DNA of 64,000 nucleotides from Clostridia bacterium (GTDB lineage Bacteria > Bacillota > Clostridia > Oscillospirales > CAG-272). The notes below the pieces were generated by a model that did not search any database, was not told the DNA's origin, and saw only the letters and a program-made list of their open reading frames with translations. The translations under genes and the position numbers were made by a program. Below, piece by piece: positions 8,126 to 16,949 of this stretch; position 1 is the stretch's first letter, and each line of letters starts with the position of its first letter. The DNA is taken from contig JAFQRL010000024.1 of NCBI GenBank assembly GCA_017410065.1, positions 1-64,000 of the forward strand, read 5' to 3'.

Positions 8126-8746
8126 CAAGAGGTCTCTGATCTCCGTGAGCAGCTGCTCCTGGCGAGCGAGCCTTGCCGCTTCCTTTGCCTCTGCGTCTGC
8201 CTTTGCCTTGGCTTCCTCGGCGAGCTTTCTCTCCGCCTCCGCCTTTGCGATAGCTTCAGCCTCTGCTGCTGCCGCCGCTGCCTCCTCGGCAAGTCTCTTT
8301 TCTTCCTCTGCCTTTGCCGCTGCCTCTGCCGCTGCCGCCGCTTCCTTTTCGTCTGCGTCGGTGAGGAGGTCGCGCGCGCCCTTATGTAGCTTCTCGGCTC
8401 TTGCCTTAAGAGCGGATGCCACCTTCATAACCGTGAAGAGAGCGATGGCAATGATGAAGAAATCTATAACGGCGTGGACGAGGGGACCCCACAGGATCGC
8501 GACCTCTGCCTGCGTTACCACCTCGGTTTCCGCATCAACGTATTCCTTGATCTCGGGGCGAAGGATCCAGCGCATTTCGTCAAGATCCGATTCACCTGTG
8601 ATAAGCGTGAGAAGGGGTGTGATAAAGCCCTTGGTGAAGGCGGTTACTATCGCCGTGAAGGCAGCTGCCACCGCAACACCGACAGCCATATCAACCACGT
8701 TTCCGCGCTTGATAAATTTTTTGAAATCTTCAAAAAGCTTTTTCAT
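8117..8746 (-). CDS. mscL: Large-conductance mechanosensitive channel with long C-terminal helix
   Basis: MscL opens under membrane tension and releases solutes during osmotic downshock. The N-terminus MKKLFEDFKKFIKRGNVVDMAVGVAVAAAF is the classic S1/TM1 region with the pore-lining Gly/Ala pattern; TM2 lies at residues about 84-110. The channel part ends near residue 115. Residues 120-195 form an Ala/Glu/Lys-rich, almost uninterrupted helix or coiled coil, followed by LLTEIRDLLKR, which resembles the normal C-terminal bundle helix. At 209 residues it is well above the usual 130-150, all because of this helical insert. GGAG lies 8 nt before the ATG. The gene is monocistronic. Confidence 0.9.
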   Translation of the reverse strand: MKKLFEDFKKFIKRGNVVDMAVGVAVAAAFTAIVTAFTKGFITPLLTLITGESDLDEMRWILRPEIKEYVDAETEVVTQAEVAILWGPLVHAVIDFFIIAIALFTVMKVASALKARAEKLHKGARDLLTDADEKEAAAAAEAAAKAEEEKRLAEEAAAAAAEAEAIAKAEAERKLAEEAKAKADAEAKEAARLARQEQLLTEIRDLLKR

Positions 8747-8838
8747 TTTCTTCTCCTTTGTTTTTTTCTATATGCTGAACACTTGCTGATATCTTTTTAG
8801 GTTTCCCGTCCTCGGCATCCGCCGTCGGGCAATCAGAC

Positions 8839-10866
8839 TTATCTTTTAACGTCGTAGATGCTCCTTATCTTAAGGGACGACATAAGCTTCTCTGCCGTGC
8901 TCATACCGCCTGTGAGAGTGAAGGCTATCTTCATCGGCGCGCTGCCCGTGATATCCACGTAGTTATCGTAGAACACAGCATCCACGTCTTTAAAGCTTAT
9001 CTCCACCGCCCTTGCAAAAGCCTTTGCCGAAAGGGTGATGCTGAACCGCCTGTCCGAGCCCACGATCTGCGCGGATATCTCGGGGTCGCGGAGCTTGAAA
9101 TGCTTTTCGGGAACGAAAAGAGTTGTGCTTTGAGAATAAACTCCCAGAGGATCGCGGAGGAAGCACTCAAGATAGTATTCGTTTTCGTGGCCTCGAAGAA
9201 GATGGCTGAAGTCCTTTTCAAGCACGAGCCTTGACGTGAGCCTTTCTATAACGCACTTCTCGCTTCCCGTATGGACGGTTTTATTCTGCGAGTCTGCAAT
9301 TCTGTATTCTATAGAGCCCGCAAAGCTCTGCCGCTTTTCATTTGAAATATAAAAGACCACTCTGCCGTCGTCTATATGCTCGGCGTGAAGGTATATGGGA
9401 GAGAAAAATTTCGCCGCCATATAATGAGTCGCTCTCCAGACAGCCGCCGAATCTATTCCCGAATAGCAAAGCCCGTCCTCGCTGTCTCCAAGTCCGTCGT
9501 AGATGGCGTGCTTATCTCCTCTGGCAAGCCTTGAGGCTATCATCTCACTTCCCGTGAGAGTTGCCGCCGCCACCGAGGAAATATAAGCAAAATCGTCAAA
9601 GCCGCCCGCATAAGGATATCTTTCGGATGCGGTGCCGATCATATCTATAAGCACCTCTCGCCCAAGACTTTCCATCTTCTCGGAGAAAAGATTTTTCTCG
9701 TCCTCTGCGAGAAGCTTATCGGTAACAGCCGCCGAGGGAAGCTCGGGAAATCTCGGATATACGGGAGCCTTGTCCACAAACCGCACCGCCACGCCGGGAG
9801 CTATCCTTCCCATTCTCTCGCGGAGCTGATTTTTATTGCCCGAATCGTATATTATCTGATAGAGCACCATCGAGGGATGGTGGCATATCCTTGCAAGAAG
9901 CTCTGCCTCGTCTGCACTGCTTTCCATCACCGAGGAGCGTATCTCGCGGATAACGCAGATACCGTGTGCATCGCAGAGCTCAAAGAATACCTCGTCAGGA
10001 AGTCGGTCGTCGCTCTTTATAAGAAGTGCGTTCATACCCACTCTCGCCGCCGAATTTATAAAGGCAAGCTCTCTTTTTGCGGAGAGGGCAACGTTTGTGC
10101 GCCGCTCGGGTCTGTATACGGCACCCAGGGGAAGGAAGGACGCGCCGCCGATATCAACGGTTGCTCGGGAGTCGTTCACCGAAAGCCTTCTGATACCCAC
10201 CTTAAGCTCAACCGTATCCTCAATTTCAAGCTCACCGTAAAGATTGACGGTCAGCTTATAAAGATTCTGAACGCCCATATCCTTCGGCCACCAATAAAGA
10301 GGATCCTTCACGGTTATATTGCCGCGACCCCTCGTGATGCCGCCGTAGAATATCTGCCCCGAGGTGGAAACGAGAGTTGCAACCGCCCTCACCTGATCGG
10401 AGCTGCCAAGCATATCAAGAGAAATGTCAAGAGTGGCAAAGCCGCCCTCAAAGCTCTGCTTCACGCCAACTCTGTCTATCACCGCTCCCGAGAACATAAG
10501 AAGCTCCGCCTTGCCGAAAAGTCCCGCGCAAAGATGTGAGCCCGCAGTCTGGGAAAAGACCAGCTCAAGAGTGTTCTCCCCCTGCTTCACCTTATCCTTT
10601 ATATTAAGATTAAGCACTCTGCCCGTGAAGGGCGTGGAGTGTATCACCTCGCCCGAAAGCCTCACCTCGGTGAGACCCACAAGGTCGGTGAGCCTTATAT
10701 ATTCATACTTAAAGTCCTGCGCGGTGGGAGCAAGGGTGAAGACGGCGGAAAAGCTGCCCGAGGGAAGCTCCGCACCCTCTGCTGTGCACAGCGAAAAGGG
10801 AGGTGTGCAAGCTCTCGCCACCTCGCCGCATATTAAATTAAAGGACGTAATTTCAGATCTTATCAT
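8839..10866 (-). CDS. Glycoside hydrolase family 2 (beta-mannosidase-like) protein, probably catalytically degenerate
   Basis: The 675-residue protein has the GH2 layout: an N-terminal sugar-binding-like beta domain (1-125), an immunoglobulin-like domain ending with YWWPKDMGVQNLYKLTV (191-208), a TIM-barrel part and a C-terminal beta domain with VFYDNYVDITG. This is most like beta-mannosidases. The motif that normally reads LWSxNNENE after HPS is LYQIIYDSGNKN here (335-346), so the acid/base Glu is replaced by Asp341 at best and the NE dyad is lost. The nucleophile segment is shortened to RFPELPS. The protein is also about 170 residues short for the family. It may bind rather than cleave mannosides, or be decaying. 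No signal peptide is seen. AAGGAG precedes the ATG. Confidence 0.65.
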   Translation of the reverse strand: MIRSEITSFNLICGEVARACTPPFSLCTAEGAELPSGSFSAVFTLAPTAQDFKYEYIRLTDLVGLTEVRLSGEVIHSTPFTGRVLNLNIKDKVKQGENTLELVFSQTAGSHLCAGLFGKAELLMFSGAVIDRVGVKQSFEGGFATLDISLDMLGSSDQVRAVATLVSTSGQIFYGGITRGRGNITVKDPLYWWPKDMGVQNLYKLTVNLYGELEIEDTVELKVGIRRLSVNDSRATVDIGGASFLPLGAVYRPERRTNVALSAKRELAFINSAARVGMNALLIKSDDRLPDEVFFELCDAHGICVIREIRSSVMESSADEAELLARICHHPSMVLYQIIYDSGNKNQLRERMGRIAPGVAVRFVDKAPVYPRFPELPSAAVTDKLLAEDEKNLFSEKMESLGREVLIDMIGTASERYPYAGGFDDFAYISSVAAATLTGSEMIASRLARGDKHAIYDGLGDSEDGLCYSGIDSAAVWRATHYMAAKFFSPIYLHAEHIDDGRVVFYISNEKRQSFAGSIEYRIADSQNKTVHTGSEKCVIERLTSRLVLEKDFSHLLRGHENEYYLECFLRDPLGVYSQSTTLFVPEKHFKLRDPEISAQIVGSDRRFSITLSAKAFARAVEISFKDVDAVFYDNYVDITGSAPMKIAFTLTGGMSTAEKLMSSLKIRSIYDVKR

Positions 10867-10949
10867 CTTAAAACTCCTTTATTTTATCTCTTAAAAAACA
10901 GAAGTAATCTATCAACAAAGCAGAAGAATATCCGTTAAAACGAAAGAGA

Positions 10950-11090
10950 GCCGCGTGCTTCGGCTCCCTGTCGCCAAGCGGCATTTTGCCGCAAGTCAAT
11001 GCAAGCGGGAAAAAACGATCCGCTTGGCAAATATTCCGCGATAACACGGCGGTGCTACCTTAATAGCCGCCATTCATCCGATAATTTTTC
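10950..11090 (-). promoter_or_regulatory. Structured leader-like region with a T-box-like motif (tentative)
   Basis: On the minus strand, between the TasA-like gene and the GH2 gene, lies the hairpin GGCGG-loop-CCGCC whose loop and 3' arm read AAGGTAGCACCGCC (11048-11061). This matches the T-box antiterminator consensus AGGGTGGNACCGCG except for two key positions. It is followed by TTGCCAAGCGG...CCGCTTGGC and a GAGCCG...CGGCTC hairpin with a weak T run (10944-10972). There is no room for a normal specifier stem. It could be a remnant or an unrelated structure. Confidence 0.25.
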
Positions 11091-11096
11091 TCGCCG

Positions 11097-11696
11097 TCAG
11101 GGAGTTGTGCTATCAACGAAGCTTTTCGTTGCTTCATCAAAAACGAATGTGCCGCCGTCCCAAAGCTCGGGATTTTCGTGAGAGTGAATACCCCAGCCTG
11201 TTCTTACAGTCAGCTCCTTATTGGTCTCTACCGATATCTTAAAGGAAATAGAGTTTATGTCGCTTGGGTCGGCAGTTCTGTTAACGTAGCTGTCCGAATA
11301 GACCACCTCGGTGTAATAAACCTCGGGGTCGGTGCCAAAGGAAAGCTTGCAATAGCCGCCCGAGGCACTGCCGGAAACGGTGATCTTCACCGTGTACTGG
11401 ACCCCTGGCGAAAGGGTGTATACCTGATCTTCTCCGTTAAGTGTCGGTGTGAGGGGATTTCCGTTATCATCCAAAATTGCTTCAACCGTGCAATAGGAGC
11501 TGCTTATAATATTGTCCTGCGAGCCCGTGTCCGTGGTGAACCAAGCCCAGGTGGTCGTAACGAGAAGGACAGCCGTGACGAGCAGACCGAAAACGCAAGC
11601 AAGCATACTTGTCGTCATCGCTTTGTCGGTGATCTTTTTGTTTTCGTCCTTGACGTGTGCGCCCTGTGCCGTCGTCTTATCAAAAGTCTTATTCAC
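11097..11696 (-). CDS. TasA-like secreted protein with SipW-type signal peptide
   Basis: This 199-residue protein has a 28-residue basic/polar N-terminal arm, a hydrophobic stretch (MLACVFGLLVTAVLLVTT) and the SipW-type motif TTTWAWFTTDTGS at residues about 47-59. The remaining 140 residues are Ser/Thr/Tyr-rich and predicted beta, as in TasA/camelysin proteins. The start is GTG at 11696 behind GGGGGAAG. It is the last gene of a three-gene operon (TasA-like, sipW, TasA-like), so it is very likely a substrate of the neighbouring peptidase. A matrix or surface-fibre role is inferred from B. subtilis tapA-sipW-tasA. Confidence 0.75.
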   Translation of the reverse strand: MNKTFDKTTAQGAHVKDENKKITDKAMTTSMLACVFGLLVTAVLLVTTTWAWFTTDTGSQDNIISSSYCTVEAILDDNGNPLTPTLNGEDQVYTLSPGVQYTVKITVSGSASGGYCKLSFGTDPEVYYTEVVYSDSYVNRTADPSDINSISFKISVETNKELTVRTGWGIHSHENPELWDGGTFVFDEATKSFVDSTTP

Positions 11697-11749
11697 AACT
11701 CTTCCCCCTTTCTCTCATAATGTCGGGTTTCATAATCAAATTGCTTCAC

Positions 11750-11800
11750 AAAAATGTCTCTCTCCGATATCTTCAGCCGTTGCCTGCCGCGGAGAGTTGT
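11750..11800 (-). terminator. Possible weak terminator between sipW and the TasA-like gene
   Basis: On the minus strand the stem CTCTCCG/CGGAGAG (11790-11796 with 11760-11766) is followed by ACATTTTTG. It may attenuate rather than fully stop transcription into the downstream TasA-like gene. Confidence 0.4.
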
Positions 11801-11845
11801 TTAAAAAATGTTAATAAGTGTTTACAAAATGCCGAAATTTTGGTT

Positions 11846-12718
11846 TTATTGCTCTGCGGAGCTATCGTCTGCCTGTGGCGAATTATTGCCGAGAGCCTGT
11901 GCCTTTGCGGCTTCAAGCTCTGCCTTAAGGGCAAGCAGCTCCTCCATCATCTTGGCGTTAGCCTGCTTATCCTCCTCAAGCTTAACTCTTTCCTCGCGCA
12001 TCTCGGAGAGCTGCTCGGAGCGGTACCTTCTGAATACCTGCACGAAGTTCATTATCTGCATTGCGATAATGAGAAGGAAGGGTATAAGTATGCAAACTAT
12101 ATAGCCGGGTGTGGTCTTAATAAATGCAAAGAAGTGACCGAGGAAGGGCATCGTGAAAAGATACTGTGAGTAAATGTCCTCGGGAGCAACGAGCACCTCG
12201 TCGTTAGTACCTGTGGAGGTACCGTAGGTGAGGAAGCCCTTGATAGAGCCGTCGTCGTTATAAACCACCTCGCGTATCTTATGGGATACGGTCGCGCCGA
12301 TAGAGCCGTAGGTCGCCTTGCTGTCCTCTGTGTCCACCGAGTTGGACGACATAAAGGTGATTATATCACCGGGGCGAAGCTCCTTCGGGTCGACCTCCTT
12401 GCCGACTATAAGGTCTCCCGATGCAAAAGGACCCTTGCCGTTGTTCTTCACGCCGTCAAGCTCTATATCGTGCTTCATCGAGTCGGTTTGAACTATGTAG
12501 AACTTGATGCCGAAAAGGCTCTTTTGCGCGCCCTTCTTCTGATTGAAGAAGATCGACGAAATGATGGTGAAAATCATAATGATGATCGCAAGGGCAAAGA
12601 GCACCCACACCGCGATATCCTTGATCTTCACAAGAATTCTTTTAACCTTCGAGGCACCGGACGTCTCGCCATCTGCGGCGGGAGCTGTCTGCTCCTCTAT
12701 TTTTATATTTTCTTCCAC
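11846..12718 (-). CDS. sipW: Signal peptidase I of the SipW (ER/archaeal) type
   Basis: This membrane-bound serine protease removes signal peptides from TasA-like proteins. A membrane helix at residues about 34-56 is followed by the nucleophile motif VQTDSMKHDI (Ser at about 81), the GDI motif (RPGDIITFM) and TVSHKIREV. A His in place of the usual bacterial catalytic Lys marks the SipW/ER type (Ser-His rather than Ser-Lys). A second helix lies near residues 204-224, and the C-terminus is a 50-residue charged coiled coil. Length 290 exceeds B. subtilis SipW because of this tail and the acidic N-terminus. GTG start at 12718 behind GGAG. It sits between two TasA-like genes, its likely substrates. 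Confidence 0.85.
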   Translation of the reverse strand: MEENIKIEEQTAPAADGETSGASKVKRILVKIKDIAVWVLFALAIIIMIFTIISSIFFNQKKGAQKSLFGIKFYIVQTDSMKHDIELDGVKNNGKGPFASGDLIVGKEVDPKELRPGDIITFMSSNSVDTEDSKATYGSIGATVSHKIREVVYNDDGSIKGFLTYGTSTGTNDEVLVAPEDIYSQYLFTMPFLGHFFAFIKTTPGYIVCILIPFLLIIAMQIMNFVQVFRRYRSEQLSEMREERVKLEEDKQANAKMMEELLALKAELEAAKAQALGNNSPQADDSSAEQ

Positions 12719-12764
12719 GTTTTGTCTCCTGTTTTGTTTTTGGGGAATGTGAGGTGTGAGCGGG

Positions 12765-13421
12765 TTATCTCATATTGCCCTGCTCCGCATAGATATTGAA
12801 GCGGACCGTGCAGGACTTGCTCTGATATTCGTTACCCGCCGTATCTCTCATATGGAGAGCAACCACGAAGAAGTCGATGCCGTCAACCTCAAGGCTGACG
12901 AAGTTCTCTCCGGAGATCCTGTTTTCGGGCCCTATCCTCTCGCCCACGTTGGTCTCAAGCCTTTTGACGGTGTGAGAAGACGAAATCTCCTCCCAGCTTG
13001 ATGCCTTCAGGCTATCCAGCATAGAATAGTCTCCCCTGAAGGAGCAATACTCAAAGGCTCCGTAAAGTGCCTCAACGTCTGCCACGAAGCGAAGAAGATA
13101 TCTCACGTTGATAGTACCCTTGTTTTCAACCTTAAGGAAGATAAGCCTTGTTGCTCCGGGCTCCCATTCGATGCCCGCAAAGGCGTCTCCCTCCGCGCCG
13201 TCCATTTCAACGAAGCTGCCGCCGAGGCTTTCGTCTGTGCGATAAAGCTTCATTCCCATTTCCGCCGCGCTGACCGTCATATCGGCCTCCTCACGGTTTG
13301 TGAAAAGAGCGTAGGTCGATCCAAACGCAAGCGAAACGAGAAGTATTATTTTAATAAGAAGTGCGGTGATGCTTGTGTATTGCCTGTCGTAGGAATATCT
13401 GCCACCTCTTGAGTTTGCCAT
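12765..13421 (-). CDS. TasA-like protein with SipW-type signal peptide
   Basis: The protein starts MANSRGGRYSYDRQYTS and has a hydrophobic segment (ITALLIKIILLVSLAFGS) ending in TYALFTNREEA, a variant of the SipW cleavage region (A-x-F-T). The 170-residue remainder is beta-rich with alternating hydrophobics. An ATG 18 nt further upstream is in frame, but the GGAGC that serves as ribosome site lies inside that extension, so 13421 is preferred (218 residues). It is the first gene of the SipW operon, behind a good sigma-A promoter. Function in matrix or surface fibre assembly is inferred from context. Confidence 0.75.
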   Translation of the reverse strand: MANSRGGRYSYDRQYTSITALLIKIILLVSLAFGSTYALFTNREEADMTVSAAEMGMKLYRTDESLGGSFVEMDGAEGDAFAGIEWEPGATRLIFLKVENKGTINVRYLLRFVADVEALYGAFEYCSFRGDYSMLDSLKASSWEEISSSHTVKRLETNVGERIGPENRISGENFVSLEVDGIDFFVVALHMRDTAGNEYQSKSCTVRFNIYAEQGNMR

Positions 13422-13501
13422 CTTTGCTCCTTTCTCCATAAGTCGGTTTTAATGGCTCGGAATGTCTCTTAAAAATGTCCTGGTATATTTATTTATTATA
13501 T

Positions 13502-13530
13502 ATTATACACTATCGCGCACGAAAAATCAA
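13502..13530 (-). promoter_or_regulatory. Sigma-A promoter of the TasA-like/sipW operon
   Basis: Minus strand TTGATT (13525-13530), 17-bp spacer, TATAAT (13502-13507), about 80 bp upstream of the first gene of the operon. Confidence 0.75.
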
Positions 13531-13638
13531 GTATATTTTTAAATAGTTAATAATTATTTAACAGCCGTCAGGTAATTTTGACCTATTTCCCTGCCCATCG
13601 GATTTTTTTATCTCTTTTTTTGCCAAAGGCTTTTCTGT

Positions 13639-16137
13639 TTACTTTTTCCTCTTAAGGGACGAAAGCTTATCCGCCGCGCGGAAGGCAACGCCTTCAAGGA
13701 TGGGACGAAGCACCGAAAGAAGCACCGCCAAAAGCACGCCTATTCCCATCATACCGATAAAGAATATGGGATTTTCAAAGGCGGGGAGAATAGCCAGCAT
13801 ATCGAATTCGATAAAGGGAAGAAGATAATGAATATAAACGCTTGCGGGGAGAGTTACGGCAAGGGCGACACCGATGAAGATGCACACGCCCGCGCGCCAC
13901 TTGGTGAAGGGACGGCAGACCGAGACGAGATTTATATAGCTCACCGCCGTGAGAACCAGCATAACCACCGAGCTTCTGCACTCCGAGGAAACGCTGAATA
14001 TCTCCGCAAAATCGCGCATAGCAGGGGTGAGACTATCGCCCATAGATGCAAAGATCATCGGGATAAATTCGCTTGTCACCATAGCAACAAGCACGGGAAC
14101 AAGCATCACCAAAGCAAGAGGAATACTCCGTATTATTACCGTCCTTATAAAGGAGCCCTCGATGCGCCTGTTATTGGGCTCAAGTGCCAAGAGCACCGTG
14201 GATATACCGATAACGAAAAGCTCAATGAGCATCATCTGCCTCGGCTCCAGGGGGTATCCCGAAACGGTGCACACCGCGAATATCGAAAGGCAGATAACGA
14301 AAAGGGTCTTCATAAGGTAGAGCACAGCCGAGCCGCGCACGTTATTTATGCATTTTCTGCCCTCTCGCACAACGTCGGGAAGGGTTGAGAAATCCGAATT
14401 GAGAAGGACTATCTGGGAGACCTTGCGAGCCACCTCGCTGCCGTCAGCCATTGCTATGGCGCAGTTGGACTCCTTAAGGGCAAGGGTGTCGTTTACGCCG
14501 TCGCCCGTCATTGCCACGGTATGTCCGTTCTTCTTCAGGGTCTTAACGAGAAGCACCTTCTGCTCGGGAGTAACTCTGCCGAAAACGGCGTAATTTTCCG
14601 CCGCCATAACAAGCTCCTCGTCCGAGAGGCTCTCGCAGGAGATATATTTTTCCGCGTTTGCAACGCCGACTCTCGCCGCTATGGTGGAGACGGTTGCCGC
14701 GTGGTCGCCCGAGATGATCTTCACCGTAACGCCCTGCTCCTGGAATTTTGCGATAGTCTCCTTTGCGCTGGGTCTTATACGGTCTGCAATTGCTATCATC
14801 GCGATCGCCTCTCCCTCTCCATCAAGCCTATCAAGCCTTGCAAGAAGAAGAACTCTCTCGCCCTCCGCCGCGTGTAGCCCGATTTTTTTCTCAAGCTCCT
14901 CGGAAACAGGGCAAGGCACGAAGTGAGGCGCGCCGATGGCAAAGCTGCCAAGCCCACCTATGGTGACCGCGCTGTATTTTCTCGCAGAGGAGAAGGGGAT
15001 CTTATCAACTATCTCGCCCGACTCCTTGCCAAAATACTCTATAAGAGCCCGAGAGGTATTGTTTATGCTCTCCTCCGAGCCCTCAACAAGAGCCATAATT
15101 TTCTTAATTTCGTCGCACGGGGTACCCCCAATTGCCTCAAACGCGCTGACGCACATAGTGCCGTCGGTGATAGTTCCCGTTTTATCGAGGCACACGATGT
15201 CTGCCGATGCAAGCATCTCTATTGAGTACATATCCTGCACGAGAGTGCGCTTTCTTGAAAGAAGAATAACGCTTAAGGTGAGGGTGACGGTGATGAGCAG
15301 ATACATTCCCGCAGGGATCATTCCTATCACCGAGCCCGAGGTCTTAACAAGCATATCCTTGATATTGCCGTCAAGCGCGAAGTAGTTTGAAATAAGGGTC
15401 GCCGCAGTCATAGGGATCATAAAGATGCCTATGTACTTTATGAGCTTATTAAGGTCGCGGAAAAGATTTGATGCGGGAGCCTTGAAGCCCTTCGCCGCGC
15501 TTTCGATCTTATGAACGTAGTTATCCCTTCCGACCCTGATAACGCGAACGTAAACCGAGCCGCTCACAAGGAAGCTGCCCGCAAGGACTGTGTCGCCCTC
15601 CTGCTTTTTGATAGCATCAGACTCGCCCGTGAGCATACTCTCGTTTGCCTCTGCTATACCCGAGAGCACCACGGAGTCGGAGAGCACCTGCTTGCCCATC
15701 TCTATTCTCATAACGTCGCCGATAACTATTTCGGAAACGTCTATCTCGCAAAGCACGCCGTCGCGGAGAACGGTTGCCTTGGGCTCGGTGGTCACCGAGA
15801 GCTTCTCCACCATTCTCTTTGCGCGCATCTCCTGAACTATGGCGATAAGCACGTTGGGAATGACCACGAAAAGATAGGTCAGGTTATTGAACGCACCGAG
15901 GCACACCAGCACCACGGTAACGATAAAGTATATTAAATTGAAGAAGGTGAGAAGATTATCCGCGATGATTCTGCCGTAGCTCTTCCCCGCCTTTTCCTTC
16001 ACCACGTTCATTCTGCCCGCGGCGACCTCCGCCGCCACCTGCTCCGAGGTAAGGCCCGTGATGGCTGTGTCGGATACCCTCTCTTTAACTTTTTCTTCCG
16101 AGGATACGACCTCGGCTTCCTTTTCAATAGCTTTCAT
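13639..16137 (-). CDS. Cation-translocating P-type ATPase
   Basis: The 832-residue pump has the actuator motif MLTGESDA (170-173), the phosphorylation site DKTGTITDGT (Asp318), MTGDGVNDTLALKESNCAIAM in the P domain, and membrane helices before, between and after these. The TM4 motif is IPAGM (274-278) where related P-type ATPases have PEGL, so the ion cannot be named; no heavy-metal CPC motif or N-terminal metal-binding domain is present. The start MKAIEKEAEV at 16137 has CGGAGA 7 nt upstream. The open frame continues 119 codons further upstream but only through hairpin repeats. The gene is monocistronic. Confidence 0.85.
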   Translation of the reverse strand: MKAIEKEAEVVSSEEKVKERVSDTAITGLTSEQVAAEVAAGRMNVVKEKAGKSYGRIIADNLLTFFNLIYFIVTVVLVCLGAFNNLTYLFVVIPNVLIAIVQEMRAKRMVEKLSVTTEPKATVLRDGVLCEIDVSEIVIGDVMRIEMGKQVLSDSVVLSGIAEANESMLTGESDAIKKQEGDTVLAGSFLVSGSVYVRVIRVGRDNYVHKIESAAKGFKAPASNLFRDLNKLIKYIGIFMIPMTAATLISNYFALDGNIKDMLVKTSGSVIGMIPAGMYLLITVTLTLSVILLSRKRTLVQDMYSIEMLASADIVCLDKTGTITDGTMCVSAFEAIGGTPCDEIKKIMALVEGSEESINNTSRALIEYFGKESGEIVDKIPFSSARKYSAVTIGGLGSFAIGAPHFVPCPVSEELEKKIGLHAAEGERVLLLARLDRLDGEGEAIAMIAIADRIRPSAKETIAKFQEQGVTVKIISGDHAATVSTIAARVGVANAEKYISCESLSDEELVMAAENYAVFGRVTPEQKVLLVKTLKKNGHTVAMTGDGVNDTLALKESNCAIAMADGSEVARKVSQIVLLNSDFSTLPDVVREGRKCINNVRGSAVLYLMKTLFVICLSIFAVCTVSGYPLEPRQMMLIELFVIGISTVLLALEPNNRRIEGSFIRTVIIRSIPLALVMLVPVLVAMVTSEFIPMIFASMGDSLTPAMRDFAEIFSVSSECRSSVVMLVLTAVSYINLVSVCRPFTKWRAGVCIFIGVALAVTLPASVYIHYLLPFIEFDMLAILPAFENPIFFIGMMGIGVLLAVLLSVLRPILEGVAFRAADKLSSLKRKK

Positions 16138-16227
16138 TCTTGTCTCCGTAAATAAGTAAGAGGCGGTGAGCCGACTGTTTTCCAAGGAAAGAGCCTTCCG
16201 CAAGCCTCTACTAAAAATAATATCATA

Positions 16228-16890
16228 AATAAAAGGGTTTGTCAACATATAGTGATGTTTTTGCTGACGCGCGATATGTTTGCAAGCAAACGCGATATAC
16301 TCGCTTTGCTCGTGCGATATATTGTCGCTTTGCTCCAATGCGATATGATATAAATCCCTTCGTTTTAGCATATCTCGCCTTGCGGCGAGTATGTTAAAAC
16401 ATATCGTTTGCGAAGCAAATATCGCTCCCGTTAGGGAATATCGCAAATCCTCGGGGGATTTATATCGCTGCGTGTTCTCCGTTAAGGATAACACGCTATA
16501 TAGTGATGTTTTTGCTGATGCAAAAGTGATGTTATGCTACGCAAAATGATGTTGCTCGCCAAGCCTCGCAATGATGCGATGTTTGCCCACTACGCCACAA
16601 GGCGTAACATCATTCACGCAGTGAACATCACTGCCGTAGGCAACGTTGGTGAAGTTTTTGCTATCGCAAAAGTGAAGTTGCACCGCGAACCCCCAAAGCT
16701 CATACTTCGCTTCGGGGAACCCCGTTTCAGTGAAGTTTGTACTACGCACAAGTGAAGTTAAGTTTGCCCATCACTTCGCCGTCTGGCGAAACTTCACTCA
16801 CGAAGTGAACTTCACTATCAGAGATAACTTCACTTGCCCAAAGGGCAAACTTAGTTAGCGTGATGCTACGTTAAGAGCATCACGCTATCA
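16228..16890. repeat. Three symmetrical mini-hairpin arrays (linkers GCGATAT, GTGATGTT, GTGAAGTT)
   Basis: Between the divergent ATPase and spoVAF genes lie three consecutive blocks. Each has a constant linker word in forward orientation on its left side and the reverse complement on its right side: GCGATAT/ATATCGC (about 16270-16470), GTGATGTT/AACATCAC (about 16500-16640) and GTGAAGTT/AACTTCAC (about 16650-16860). Variable hairpins sit between the linkers, such as GTTT-GCAA-GCAAAC, TTTGC-GAA-GCAAA, TCAC-GAA-GTGA and TTGCCC-AAA-GGGCAA. The third block recurs almost unchanged at 62938-63143. No gene is seen in 16138-16949. Confidence 0.75.
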
Positions 16891-16949
16891 CCGGTGAATA
16901 AAACTCGCCGAATTAAGCAAGAATTTAAAAAAAGAAAAGGGGGAGAGGT

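Noticed and set aside
8145..8789. 214-codon Ser/Ala-rich frame opposite mscL
   Set aside because: It is the complement of the Ala/Glu-rich helix codons, has no family features and no ribosome site.
16138..16494. N-terminal extension of the P-type ATPase open frame by 119 residues
   Set aside because: It is a chance reading through hairpin repeats; the ATG at 16137 has a good Shine-Dalgarno and starts the family-like region.
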